Shown here: positions 6,711 to 12,045 of the stretch, piece after piece
How the letters are laid out: the number at the start of each line of letters is the position of its first letter
How positions within the stretch are numbered: the first letter of the stretch is position 1
Assembly: GCA_030616425.1 (NCBI GenBank)
Contig: JAUWXJ010000051.1
Span: forward strand, 1 to 12,045
Source: Desulfobacterales bacterium
GTDB taxonomy: Bacteria > Desulfobacterota > Desulfobacteria > Desulfobacterales > C00003060
Direction of reading: 5' to 3'
DNA: 12,045 bases
Notes under the pieces: model-generated
Seen by the model: only the letters and a program-made list of their open reading frames with translations
The model's database searches: none
Told to the model about the DNA's origin: nothing
Program-made: the position numbers and the translations under genes

Positions 6711-7103
6711 TCATTTGCTTATTCCCCCTTTTTTAAAGGGGGGTAGGGGGGATTTTTCCAAATGTTCATATATTCTCTCAAGTGCTCCATTGATATTCTC
6801 AAATATTTCTCTGTCTGAAAACCTGAACACTGTAAATCCTAGACGTGCCATATAATTGTCTCTAATCTTATCCTTTTTGGTTCCTTCTTTTGAATAATGT
6901 TGACCACCGTCAATTTCAATAATGAGCTTTGCCACTGGACAATAAAAGTCCACAATGTAATTTCCAATATTTTTCTGTCTGTAGAATTGACAGCCTTTTA
7001 GTTGTTTTCTTCTGATTTTTGTCCAGAGAAACCTTTCTGCATCGGTCATATTCTTTCTCAGTTCTCTGGCAAATTTCTTGAGTTCTTTGTTGAATGGGAG
7101 CAT
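6711..7103 (-). CDS. DUF559 (Vsr-like) endonuclease-domain protein
   Basis: 130 residues, close to the usual size for small DUF559 proteins. The ATG start gives the typical N-terminus, with helix MTDAERFLWTKIRRKQL at 19-35, then FYRQKNIGNYIVDFYCP (40-56) and LIIEIDGGQHY (60-70). D52, E63, D65, Q68 and H69 are the conserved candidate catalytic residues of the PD-(D/E)XK/Vsr-like fold, followed by GFTVFRFSDREI (89-100). Known members are uncharacterised or are inferred DNA endonucleases. The gene sits between two inverted copies of the C-rich palindrome. The last residues (about 117-130, KSPLPPFKKGG and the tail) are encoded by the palindrome itself, so the normal protein probably ended near 116. 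The only SD-like run ahead of the start is the G-tract of the other palindrome copy, about 11 bases upstream. It may be a selfish or mobile module rather than part of the glycan locus. Confidence 0.8.
   Translation of the reverse strand: MLPFNKELKKFARELRKNMTDAERFLWTKIRRKQLKGCQFYRQKNIGNYIVDFYCPVAKLIIEIDGGQHYSKEGTKKDKIRDNYMARLGFTVFRFSDREIFENINGALERIYEHLEKSPLPPFKKGGISK
6724..6756 (-). repeat. C-rich palindromic repeat, copy B
   Basis: On the minus strand it reads AATCCCCCCTACCCCCC followed by an AAA/TTT-cored CCCCC..GGGGG hairpin. It is inverted relative to copies A and C. It overlaps the 3' end of the DUF559 gene and encodes its SPLPPFKKGG tail. Confidence 0.75.
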
Positions 7104-7109
7104 TTTTTT

Positions 7110-7147
7110 AAAATCCCCCCTGGCCCCCCTTTAAAAAAAGGGGGGGG
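7110..7147 (+). repeat. C-rich palindromic repeat, copy C
   Basis: AAAATCCCCCCTGGCCCCCC leads into a CCCCCCTTT/AAAGGGGGG hairpin. It starts 7 bp upstream of the DUF559 start codon and is inverted relative to copy B at the other end of the gene. The stretch that follows (7148-7210) holds only decayed half-units such as CCTTTGAAAAAGG and CCCTTTGTAAAATG. Confidence 0.75.
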
Positions 7148-7214
7148 CAACCGGATGTCCTTTGAAAAAGGTATGAATCCAAGAAAGCCCACCCTTTGTA
7201 AAATGCCCTTAAAA

Positions 7215-7316
7215 GTCCCCCTTTTGTAAAGGGGGACCCGCCTGCCATCGCCACGTACGGCAGACACTTTACATGCTGGCACCCTGGCAACGGCGGGCAG
7301 GTTGAGGGGGGTTTTT
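7215..7316 (-). repeat. C-rich palindromic repeat, copy D, split by a 65-bp insert
   Basis: The hairpin GTCCCCCTTT-TGT-AAAGGGGGAC (7215-7237) is a 10-bp perfect stem. On the minus strand the standard lead-in AAACCCCCCTCAA (7302-7314) is present, but it is separated from the hairpin by 65 bases, whereas in copy A the two are adjacent (CTCAATCCCCC). Confidence 0.7.
7237..7301. mobile_element. 65-bp GC-rich hairpin insert inside palindrome copy D
   Basis: Arms CCTGCC-AT-CGCC (7241-7252) and GGCGGGCAGG (7292-7301) pair over 10 bp with a two-base bulge, and there is an internal CTGCC/GGCAG pairing. Its base composition differs from the host repeat and its edges fall exactly where copy A has none of this sequence, so it looks like a nested insertion. 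Boundaries are uncertain by a base or two. Confidence 0.55.
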
Positions 7317-7320
7317 CCCG

Positions 7321-7358
7321 AAAAAAATCCCGCAGCCTTTTTGGACTGCGGGATTTTT
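7321..7358 (-). terminator. Intrinsic terminator of the autotransporter gene
   Basis: On the minus strand, AAAAATCCCGCAG and CTGCGGGATTTTT form a 13-bp perfect stem around a 10-base loop, followed by a further T run. It lies 36 bp past the autotransporter stop codon. The A/T flanks are symmetrical, so it could also stop transcripts arriving from the left. Confidence 0.9.
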
Positions 7359-7393
7359 GTGTTTAAGGGTTTATGTTACTTTGTTAAGGCTTC

Positions 7394-10300
7394 TTAGAAG
7401 TCGATTCGCACTTCCCCGGTTACGGTCTGGGCGGCGAACTCATCACGAAGCTCAAGGTCGTAGTTCAGGGACACTGAGATGCCGTCCTCGAGAAAAGCCC
7501 TTATTCCGGCACCGAGCATAAAGAAGTCCCTATCCGGATCCATGCCTTCCACAACAAACGTGGATTCGCTTGGGTCAGCATCAAAGCCCGCCTTGATCTT
7601 GCGGTCTTTGTCCTCAAACTCGTGTATGTAGTTTGCGCGCAGGTCCACAAGGTACTTATCATCCTGGTACCCGGTGCGCACACCCAGATTACTCTGGATC
7701 GAATCCGTGTCGTAGCTATAAATCTTGAGGTTCGAGCCAGGGGCGCCCGACTCGGTGTACGCGTCCATATCAAAGTACGTGTACTTGAATGCCAGGTTCG
7801 GGGTCAGGATCCAGTTCCCGCTGCCCAGGTAGTAACCACCGCCCATGAGGACAGTCCACGAATCGGCATCCGTATCGCCCGTGGCAGTCTGGTTCATAAA
7901 TACTATCTTGCGGTCCGACTCGATGCTGTTGTGTGCGTACCTGAGGTCGGTGTTGAGGTAAAAGTCTTCAACACCGTAGGTTCCGTACACACCCAGGTTG
8001 AAGCTTCCAACCTCGGTTGTAGCGTTACCCCCGTCAGTGTCGACATCGGTCCATGCGTATCCGGAGCTGACACCCAGAACCATGTCGTTAAACAGCCCGT
8101 CAACGCCGATCATGATGCCGTAGGTGTCGTATTCATAGCCCATCTTGTTGTCTCTTGGGTCCTGGTCCCCGAAGCTTCCGAAGGTCTGAGCCCAGGCGCC
8201 TGTACCACTGTCACCTGCCTCGCCAGAAGGCCCGGCAGGCCCCACAGGGCCACGTTCGTAGTCAAGCCCGGCCGCCATGCGCGCCTCAGACAGGTGACCG
8301 ACAGTCACGTTACTGACCGCGCCGCCTACTGAAAGCACCGAATCGATGCTCCCTCCGATCGGCTCAGGACTCAACTGGTCCAGTGCATCGGAAAGAGCCG
8401 TGGCATCAAGTCCCGTCAGTGTGTCGCAAACGGTGGCCATCCTTCCGGTGGCGGAGGCTGAGAGGGTATCGAGTAGTGTTGCCATGTCACCCACGGTCGA
8501 GTTTACACCGGCCACATTCGCCATCGCTATCTTGGAGGTTATGATGGCAAGTTGACCGTTGCTGGTCTGGCCGGTAAAGCTGTACATCGCACTGGTATCA
8601 GTGATGGTGGGAACAACGACCGTGGTACCACCTTGACCGTTCACCACAGTGTATATTGTACCGTTAGTCAGGTAGCCGGACACATCAATAGTGAGTTTCG
8701 CGCCGGGATTTATGCTAGCATCTTGACTTACTGCCTGTATGTTACCGGTTCTCGCATCACTCACGCTCAATCTCAGCGTGGTGGCCGGACCCATGGAAAA
8801 TATACCCGTGTGGGTGAGCCTGTTAGAGCCAATATCAAGGGTGCTTGTACCGGACAGCGTAAGCTGGGTGCCAGTGAATGTCTTACTGGCGTTTAAGTCT
8901 ATCACGGTGTCCTGAACATAGATTTGTGTGGCGTTAATGTTGTTCGCCACGGTTGCCGTGCCACCCTGGAACTTGACGACCTTCAGTATCGCTCCTCCTG
9001 CGACGCCGATGTCACCACCGGTGGTGGTCGAACCGAGATACGTCAGGGTGCCCTCGTCGGTTGTCACAGTAGTAACCGTGCCGGTGATCTTTCTGCCGGC
9101 AGCCATGGTGACTGTATTGTCATCGCGAAATTCTAGATTGGTGGCGTAAACGTCATTATTGAAAGTCACTTCCTTGTTCGCGCCGCCTTGAACTATGATT
9201 TTCTTAAGTGCGTAGCTGGTAGCACCAACATCACCGGTAACAGTGGAGGTGCCTACAAACACCAACTGACCTTTATTGTTATTGCTCGTTGTGATTGCAG
9301 CATTGAGGATTGTGTCGTTCCCCATGCCGACTGTAGCTACATCGGTAAAGTTGAGTGTTGTGGCGTAAACATTACCGGTGAAGCTTACCCGCTTGCCAGT
9401 TTCGCCGTCTGCGGTGATTAGCTTCAATACCGCTCCAGGCGCACCGACATTGCCTCCAACAGTGGAAGTGCCGGCAAAGTGCAGCGTACCTTTGTTTGTA
9501 GTGCTCGGTGTAATCGATTGAGTGGTGACGTTTTTGCCGTCTGCAAAGATAATCTTTGCGTCTGATGTAATATTAATATTGTTGGCATTAACATCGCCCG
9601 TGAAACTCACCACCTTGCCGGAAGCGCCGGCTATTTCGATTCTCTTAAGATTAGAACCGGGTAGAGCGACATCGCCTCCCACAGTGTGTGTGCCGGCAAA
9701 GAGCAGGTTGCCTTGGCCGTCGTTTGTGGTTCCAATCGAAGTAGTGGTGACGTTCTTGCCGTCTGCAAAGGCGATTGTAGCGTCAGAGGTAAAGAAGATG
9801 GTTCGGGCGTTAACATCGCCTTGGAAAGCCACATTCTTACCTGCGTCGCCATCTACTTTAATTAGCCTGAGATTAGAACCAACCTGACCCACATCACCTG
9901 TCACAGTGGAAGTACCTGCAAAGATGAGGTCGCCTTGATCATCGATAGTGGTTCCAATCGAAGTGGTGGTGACGCTCTTGCCGTCAGCGAACTTGACTGT
10001 TGCTTCATCGGTAAAGAAGATGGTGTCAGCGTAAACATTACCGGTGAAGCTCACCTCCGTGCCTTTAGCGCCGACCACTTCGATTCTATTGAGGCTGGCA
10101 CTGGCAGTACCAACTTCACCTCCAACAGTGGAGGTGCCGGCAAATCTCAAGTTTCCTTTGGAAGTGATACCGGTTGTAATTCCGGTAGTGCCGACATTCT
10201 TGCCGTGAGCAATACGAACAGTGCCGTCTGAAGTAAAGTTGATGGTATTGGCGAAAACATTTCCGGTGAAATCCACAATTTCGCCGGCAGCGGCGTCTAT

Positions 10301-11248
10301 GTTTATTCTATTAAGATTTAAACCAGCCAGTCCGACATCGCCTCCAATAGTTGCATCACCTGCAAAGAGCAGGTTGCCTTGTCCGTCGTTAGTGGTTCCG
10401 ATCGAGGTAGTGCCGACGATCTTGCCGTCTGCAAACTTGGCTGTGCCATCCGAGGTAAAGAAGATGGTACTGGCGTACACATTGCCGGTGAAATCCACTA
10501 TCTCGCCCGCGTCGCCGTCTAATTTGATTTGCCTAAGATTTAAACCAGCCAGTCCGACATCGCCTCCAACAGTTGCATCACCTGCAAAGAGCAAATCGCC
10601 TTGGCCGTCGGTAGTGGTTTCAATTGAAGTAGTTATGATGGTTGTGCCGTCTGCGAACTTGGCCGTCCCTTCATTACTAAAGAAGATGGTATGGGCGTAG
10701 ACATTGCCGGTAAAGCTTACCTGCTTCAAGGCACCGGCTATTGCGATCTGCCGTAAATTTGCATCGACAGTACCGACATTACCGCCCACAGTGGAGGTTC
10801 CGGCGAAGAGCAAGTCGCCCGTGCCGTCGGTAGCAGTTGAAATCGACGTAGTGTAAATGCTTTTGGTGTCTGCCAGCGCGACCGTACCGTCCGCGGCAAA
10901 ATGGAGGCCGCGCGTGTAAACGTCGCCATTGAAAGTATCGGTCGTCTGGGCGTTCCCTATAATGATTCTCTTAAGACTAAGACCGGCGGCGCCAACAGTG
11001 CTTGTGGCCGTGTTGCCACCCCAGAGCAGCAAGTCACCTGTACCGTCATTAGCGGTTGTAACCGCACCGAATTGTTTTGTGGTATTACCGACAGAACCGG
11101 TGAAGTCGCCGGAAAACGTGATAGTGTCGTCGGTAGCGCAAATTTGATCACCATCAGCTTCGACAGAATACGCCGCCGCATGAGCTCCCGGCACCATTAC
11201 AACTGATACTATGCAAAGCGCCATTAAAAACAAAAAAGATTTCTTCAT
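7394..11248 (-). CDS. Type Va autotransporter with repetitive passenger and collagen-like linker
   Basis: 1284 residues. The signal peptide is MKKSFLFLMALCIVSVVMVP with probable cleavage after AHA (residue 24). Residues 71-800 are ten repeats of 68-74 residues, each GxLLFAGTSTVGGDVG...VSFTGNVYAxTIFFTSDGTxxFADGK...TTSI, the alternating hydrophobic pattern expected of a beta-helix. A less regular stem (801-910) is followed by a helical linker (about 911-996, with LDQLSPEPIGG at 957-966) that resembles the segment threading the pore in classical autotransporters. Five Gly-X-Y triplets (1000-1014) come next, and then a 268-residue beta-barrel (1017-1284, GAWAQTFGSFG to the final RIDF) with the C-terminal Phe used for BAM recognition. 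No protease or lipase motif is seen, so an adhesin or surface-layer role is likely. The start is fixed by AGGAGG six bases before the ATG. It is a single-gene unit with its own promoter and terminator. Confidence 0.93.
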   Translation of the reverse strand: MKKSFLFLMALCIVSVVMVPGAHAAAYSVEADGDQICATDDTITFSGDFTGSVGNTTKQFGAVTTANDGTGDLLLWGGNTATSTVGAAGLSLKRIIIGNAQTTDTFNGDVYTRGLHFAADGTVALADTKSIYTTSISTATDGTGDLLFAGTSTVGGNVGTVDANLRQIAIAGALKQVSFTGNVYAHTIFFSNEGTAKFADGTTIITTSIETTTDGQGDLLFAGDATVGGDVGLAGLNLRQIKLDGDAGEIVDFTGNVYASTIFFTSDGTAKFADGKIVGTTSIGTTNDGQGNLLFAGDATIGGDVGLAGLNLNRINIDAAAGEIVDFTGNVFANTINFTSDGTVRIAHGKNVGTTGITTGITSKGNLRFAGTSTVGGEVGTASASLNRIEVVGAKGTEVSFTGNVYADTIFFTDEATVKFADGKSVTTTSIGTTIDDQGDLIFAGTSTVTGDVGQVGSNLRLIKVDGDAGKNVAFQGDVNARTIFFTSDATIAFADGKNVTTTSIGTTNDGQGNLLFAGTHTVGGDVALPGSNLKRIEIAGASGKVVSFTGDVNANNINITSDAKIIFADGKNVTTQSITPSTTNKGTLHFAGTSTVGGNVGAPGAVLKLITADGETGKRVSFTGNVYATTLNFTDVATVGMGNDTILNAAITTSNNNKGQLVFVGTSTVTGDVGATSYALKKIIVQGGANKEVTFNNDVYATNLEFRDDNTVTMAAGRKITGTVTTVTTDEGTLTYLGSTTTGGDIGVAGGAILKVVKFQGGTATVANNINATQIYVQDTVIDLNASKTFTGTQLTLSGTSTLDIGSNRLTHTGIFSMGPATTLRLSVSDARTGNIQAVSQDASINPGAKLTIDVSGYLTNGTIYTVVNGQGGTTVVVPTITDTSAMYSFTGQTSNGQLAIITSKIAMANVAGVNSTVGDMATLLDTLSASATGRMATVCDTLTGLDATALSDALDQLSPEPIGGSIDSVLSVGGAVSNVTVGHLSEARMAAGLDYERGPVGPAGPSGEAGDSGTGAWAQTFGSFGDQDPRDNKMGYEYDTYGIMIGVDGLFNDMVLGVSSGYAWTDVDTDGGNATTEVGSFNLGVYGTYGVEDFYLNTDLRYAHNSIESDRKIVFMNQTATGDTDADSWTVLMGGGYYLGSGNWILTPNLAFKYTYFDMDAYTESGAPGSNLKIYSYDTDSIQSNLGVRTGYQDDKYLVDLRANYIHEFEDKDRKIKAGFDADPSESTFVVEGMDPDRDFFMLGAGIRAFLEDGISVSLNYDLELRDEFAAQTVTGEVRIDF
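8204..8251 (-). other. Collagen-like Gly-X-Y segment between passenger linker and barrel
   Basis: Residues 1000-1014 read GPV GPA GPS GEA GDS, five Gly-X-Y triplets with proline in the X position in three, followed by GTGAWAQ, the start of the barrel. This position is normally the barrel entrance or pore helix in autotransporters. Confidence 0.7.
8849..11038 (-). repeat. Ten about-222-bp tandem repeats encoding the passenger
   Basis: Units start at residues 71, 144, 217, 291, 365, 439, 513, 587, 660 and 733, each 73-74 residues except the last (about 68). Units 3 and 4 are closest at the protein level (GGDVGLAGLNL, AGEIVDFTGNV shared). Unit 1 (LLLWGG) and units 8-10 are most divergent, as expected for growth from the centre. 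Ser/Thr runs (TTTSIGTT) recur at the unit junctions. Confidence 0.9.
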
Positions 11249-11254
11249 TCCTTT

Positions 11255-11260
11255 CCTCCT
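11255..11260 (-). promoter_or_regulatory. Ribosome binding site of the autotransporter gene
   Basis: AGGAGG with a six-base spacer (AAAGGA) before the ATG at 11248 is a near-ideal Shine-Dalgarno sequence and decides the start. It is far stronger than the sites of the membrane glycan genes in this window. Confidence 0.9.
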
Positions 11261-11361
11261 TCTTTTAATCTTGTCTAATTTTTAATTGTTATTTTTAAAA
11301 TTTTGAAAGGTTAAAATTTTTAACAGTTTTGACTTTATCATCCGGAAAAAATTTAGACGAA

Positions 11362-11390
11362 TTTCTAACGCAAACAATTGGAAAAGTCAA
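11362..11390 (-). promoter_or_regulatory. Candidate sigma-70-type promoter for the autotransporter
   Basis: On the minus strand, TTGACT (11385-11390) and TAGAAA (11362-11367) are separated by 17 bases. This would give an AT-rich leader of about 105 bases that includes a perfect GTTAAAA-T-TTTTAAC palindrome (11310-11324). The -10 match is only four of six, so the call is tentative. Confidence 0.45.
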
Positions 11391-11440
11391 GAACAAAATT
11401 TAAAAAAAACCAAGAATAACAGTTTTTTAAGAGGCCTGCC

Positions 11441-11459
11441 GTGTTCATTTCATGAACAC
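11441..11459. promoter_or_regulatory. Operator-like palindrome 1
   Basis: GTGTTCA-TTTCA-TGAACAC is a perfect inverted repeat with 7-bp arms and a 5-base spacer, a form typical of a dimeric transcription factor site. It lies upstream of the candidate autotransporter promoter. Confidence 0.6.
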
Positions 11460-11465
11460 CCTTTT

Positions 11466-11482
11466 TGTTCATTTCGTGAACA
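11466..11482. promoter_or_regulatory. Operator-like palindrome 2
   Basis: TGTTCA-TTTCG-TGAACA repeats the site at 11441-11459 with the same arm sequence and spacer, with centres 24 bp apart. An extended -10-like TGCTATATA (11493-11501) lies just downstream on the plus strand, so this copy would overlap a plus-strand -35 region. Confidence 0.6.
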
Positions 11483-11600
11483 CCTGCGGGAGTGCTATAT
11501 ACAACATATTTCTTCCTTCTCCCCCTCCCTTCATGGGAGTTTGTGGTCAGGCTCCTGTGGGGATTTTCGCCGAACCGAGGCGAAGCATTGCGAGGGGCAG

Positions 11601-11657
11601 CTTACCCATTTCTGCCTAAGGCATTTTTGGGTAACCTTACACATTTCCGCCCAAGGC
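11601..11657. repeat. Imperfect 22-bp direct repeat with hairpin potential
   Basis: CTTACCCATTTCTGCCTAAG.. (11601-11622) and CTTACACATTTCCGCCCAAG.. (11636-11657) match at 19 of 22 positions. The first copy also folds through TTACCCA/TGGGTAA with an inner GCCT/AGGC. This lies in the untranslated region ahead of the ComEA-like gene. Nearby (11524-11539) is a small CTCCC-TTCAT-GGGAG hairpin. Confidence 0.5.
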
Positions 11658-11690
11658 CCCGGTTAAATACATAAAAGAAATTTAACGGGG
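11657..11690. repeat. CCCCGGTTAAAT/ATTTAACGGGG inverted repeat
   Basis: The 11-12 base arms pair with a single bulged base around an 11-base A-rich loop. It is 60 bp upstream of the ComEA-like start. No T-tract follows on the plus strand, so it could be a regulatory or dispersed repeat. Confidence 0.5.
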
Positions 11691-11749
11691 TAAACACTTT
11701 GGAGTGAACCCGAGTCCCCCATTAATATTCAAAGAAAGAAGGAAGAAAG

Positions 11750-12013
11750 TTGAAACTTCATGGACGTCCCCAACTTTCGTATAACTATCGTTTCAAGCTC
11801 AGACAAGTAAAAGAGGGGATGACCGAGTCCGTCAATATTAACAAGGCCAGCCCGAAAGACCTGGTGCGCCTGCCCAATATTGGCCCGGTCATGGCAGTCA
11901 GGATACATAAGTACAGAGAAACACACGGGCTTTTTCAGAGTGTCGAAGACATCAAGAAAGTCGAAGGAATAGGACCTGCTATCCTTACCAGTTTCTCAAA
12001 GAATCGTATCTGA
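11750..12013 (+). CDS. ComEA-like helix-hairpin-helix protein
   Basis: 87 residues from a TTG start, chosen because AAGGA lies six bases upstream (11739-11743). The in-frame ATG at 11819 would give 64 residues, but its G-rich run abuts the start too closely. Residues 27-87 are a compact (HhH)2 unit: VNINKASPKDLVRLPNIGPV at 27-46, then AVRIHKYRE, LFQSVEDIKKV and EGIGPAIL. This is the DNA-backbone-binding domain of ComEA and related small proteins, where NIN-A, LPxIG and GIG are the conserved features. Unlike true ComEA there is no N-terminal membrane anchor or signal peptide, only a basic stretch (YNYRFKLRQVK), so a soluble DNA-binding role is more likely than DNA uptake. The stop TGA is directly followed by a dispersed palindromic element. 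It is divergent from the autotransporter. Confidence 0.75.
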   Translation: MKLHGRPQLSYNYRFKLRQVKEGMTESVNINKASPKDLVRLPNIGPVMAVRIHKYRETHGLFQSVEDIKKVEGIGPAILTSFSKNRI

Positions 12014-12014
12014 A

Positions 12015-12045
12015 CCGCAAAAGCGAGCGCATTCCCCGTCCCGCC
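12015..12045. mobile_element. Dispersed palindromic element, copy 3 (cut by window edge)
   Basis: CCGCAAAAGCGAGCGCATTC and the following CCCGTCCCG are identical to the left end of copy 2 at 4547 for 29 bases, 33 counting the preceding TGAA; the last two bases differ. The TGAA here is made by the stop codon of the ComEA-like gene plus one base, so this copy lies just outside the coding region. Its right end is beyond the window. Confidence 0.85.

Noticed and set aside
6445..6714. A minus-strand open frame of 89 codons across the tandem repeats
   Set aside because: The peptide is only the repeat read out (PKILPFYKS units), has no SD, and both strands are equally open.
7058..7290. Open frames on both strands between the DUF559 gene and the terminator
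   Set aside because: They consist of palindrome translation (FKGG, PPPFFKG) and have no homologous look or start signals.
7622..8332. A 236-codon plus-strand open frame opposite the autotransporter barrel
   Set aside because: It lies antisense to a clearly coding beta-barrel, with valine-rich composition from complementary codons and no SD.
11492..11674. A 60-codon open frame with a membrane-like start upstream of the ComEA-like gene
   Set aside because: It covers hairpins and direct repeats, lacks an SD, and the peptide shows no protein-like pattern after the first residues.

Overview
The window looks like part of a Gram-negative bacterial chromosome with a repeat-rich, accessory character. 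The evidence for an outer membrane is a complete autotransporter with a C-terminal beta-barrel ending in Phe. The other genes are envelope genes: two TMTC-like membrane/TPR proteins and a Wzy_C (O-antigen ligase/polymerase-like) protein carrying TPRs. From memory, this gene content, the short basic helix-turn-helix-like N-terminus on the Wzy_C protein and the C-rich palindromes resemble genomes of Omnitrophota and similar environmental lineages. There is no rRNA or other phylogenetic marker here, so the assignment is weak.

Layout. 1-1149 (minus): the N-terminal part of a TMTC-like multi-TM protein, cut by the window edge. 1313-3772 (minus): its full-length paralogue, with a membrane half and nine 34-residue TPRs. 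4058-6403 (plus): a Wzy_C/TPR membrane protein transcribed divergently from the paralogue. 6404-7320: an array of C-rich/G-rich palindromes and 96-bp tandem repeats around a small DUF559 (Vsr-like) endonuclease gene on the minus strand. 7321-7358: a strong intrinsic terminator. 7394-11248 (minus): a 1284-residue autotransporter with ten passenger repeats of about 74 residues and a short collagen-like linker. 11249-11749: a divergent regulatory region with an SD, a sigma-70-like promoter and two operator-like palindromes. 11750-12013 (plus): a small ComEA-like helix-hairpin-helix protein. 12015-12045: the first 31 bases of a dispersed palindromic element.

The most interesting structure is that dispersed element. 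Three copies lie in the window. One (2942-3088, 147 bp) sits in frame inside the second TMTC-like gene, and the neighbouring paralogue keeps the uninterrupted site, so the 49-codon insertion can be placed to the base. A second (4547-4780, 234 bp = 78 codons) sits in frame inside the Wzy_C gene. A third begins immediately after the stop codon of the ComEA-like gene. All three follow TGAA; the two complete ones end in TTCAA and consist of IS200/IS605-style hairpins. They behave like Rickettsia palindromic elements: short mobile palindromes that survive as translated inserts in unrelated proteins.

A second, unrelated palindrome family (AAATCCCCC-type) flanks and partly encodes the end of the DUF559 gene, which suggests an endonuclease/palindrome module. 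Functionally, the membrane genes fit envelope polysaccharide or protein O-glycosylation, and the Ser/Thr-rich autotransporter is a conceivable substrate, but that link is inference.
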